Positions 63,952-64,000 of a stretch of DNA of 64,000 nt are shown piece after piece. How positions within the stretch are numbered: position 1 is the first letter of the stretch; each line of letters begins with the position of its first letter. The DNA is from Nostoc sp. CHAB 5834 (GTDB taxonomy: Bacteria; Cyanobacteriota; Cyanobacteriia; Cyanobacteriales; Nostocaceae), in the NCBI GenBank assembly GCA_020829485.1, contig JAIVFU010000004.1:98134-162133 (forward strand). The letters run 5' to 3'. The notes beneath the pieces were generated by a model, which saw only the letters and a list, made by a program, of their open reading frames with translations, was not told the origin of the DNA and searched no databases. Both the position numbers and the translations under genes were made by a program.

Positions 63952-64000
63952 ATGGGCGCTCGTTTGAGGGTATTTCTGACTAAAGAGGAAAACAAAACCC
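63952..64000 (+). mobile_element. IS630-type transposase, first codons only
   Basis: ATG at 63952 followed by GARLRVFLTKEENKT, which resembles the N-terminus of cyanobacterial IS630-family transposases (helix-turn-helix domain proteins with RVFL..EE). The window ends after 16 codons, so identity is tentative. Confidence 0.45.

Overview
The window comes from a filamentous, Nostoc-type cyanobacterium. The evidence is photosystem II genes (psbH, psbN), an atpB-atpE type pair (F1 beta and epsilon) apart from other ATP synthase genes, a PEP-CTERM surface protein, frequent HIP1 octamers (GCGATCGC), short tandemly repeated repeats such as CCAATGA, GGGGAAT and TTTTAGA runs, and many small palindromic mobile repeats. 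All of this is read from the sequence; the genus is an inference.

Layout. 1-7.8 kb: chromosomal genes (GHL10 glycoside hydrolase-like protein cut by the window edge, PQQ sugar dehydrogenase-like lipoprotein, cupin, HEAT-repeat protein, GNAT, AmpG-like permease). 8.0-25.2 kb: a defence island built on DNA phosphorothioation (dnd). dndC, dndD, dndE and the Dnd-linked methyltransferase-like gene run leftward. dndB, a GIY-YIG nuclease-like gene and a second DGQHR-domain gene run rightward as a tight operon. A Dnd-associated protein 4 and a DEAD-type helicase resembling the Dnd restriction enzyme complete the set. Decaying toxin-antitoxin modules, Uma2 nucleases and a broken Rad50-like ATPase lie between them. 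No dndA is present, but the C-terminal stub of a cysteine desulfurase lies 3.5 kb beyond the helicase. 25.3-37.9 kb: lexA with its own LexA box, argF, tRNA-Thr, a nonsense-interrupted Rpn/DUF4351 gene, pyrE, tRNA-Met, a CNNM/CorC transporter, queC, a Gfo/Idh oxidoreductase and a mechanosensitive channel-like protein. 37.9-46.6 kb: a repeat-rich gap, a DUF697-type GTPase, tpiA, folP, an SPFH protein, rpsU, a probable IS200/IS605-type remnant, pth, tatA, psbH and psbN. 46.6-64 kb: a GH38 alpha-mannosidase full of in-frame repeat insertions, unknown proteins, an alpha/beta hydrolase, an ilvD stub, an EACC1-caspase conflict pair, a chromosomal ParM/ParR-like pair, a DedA protein, a SirB1 protein, two tandem putative small RNA genes, a PEP-CTERM VWA-like protein, the ATP synthase pair, and the first codons of an IS630-type transposase.

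How they work together. DndC, DndD and DndE, with a sulfur donor from elsewhere, would put phosphorothioate marks on DNA. DndB and the palindromes between dndC and dndB may control their expression. The helicase and possibly the GIY-YIG protein would attack unmarked DNA. This last role for the GIY-YIG/DGQHR operon is the least described part and the best candidate for a new system. The caspase pair and the ParMR-like pair form a second accessory block at 53.7-57.1 kb. At least five families of short inverted-repeat elements recur in the window, and several have entered coding sequences in frame.
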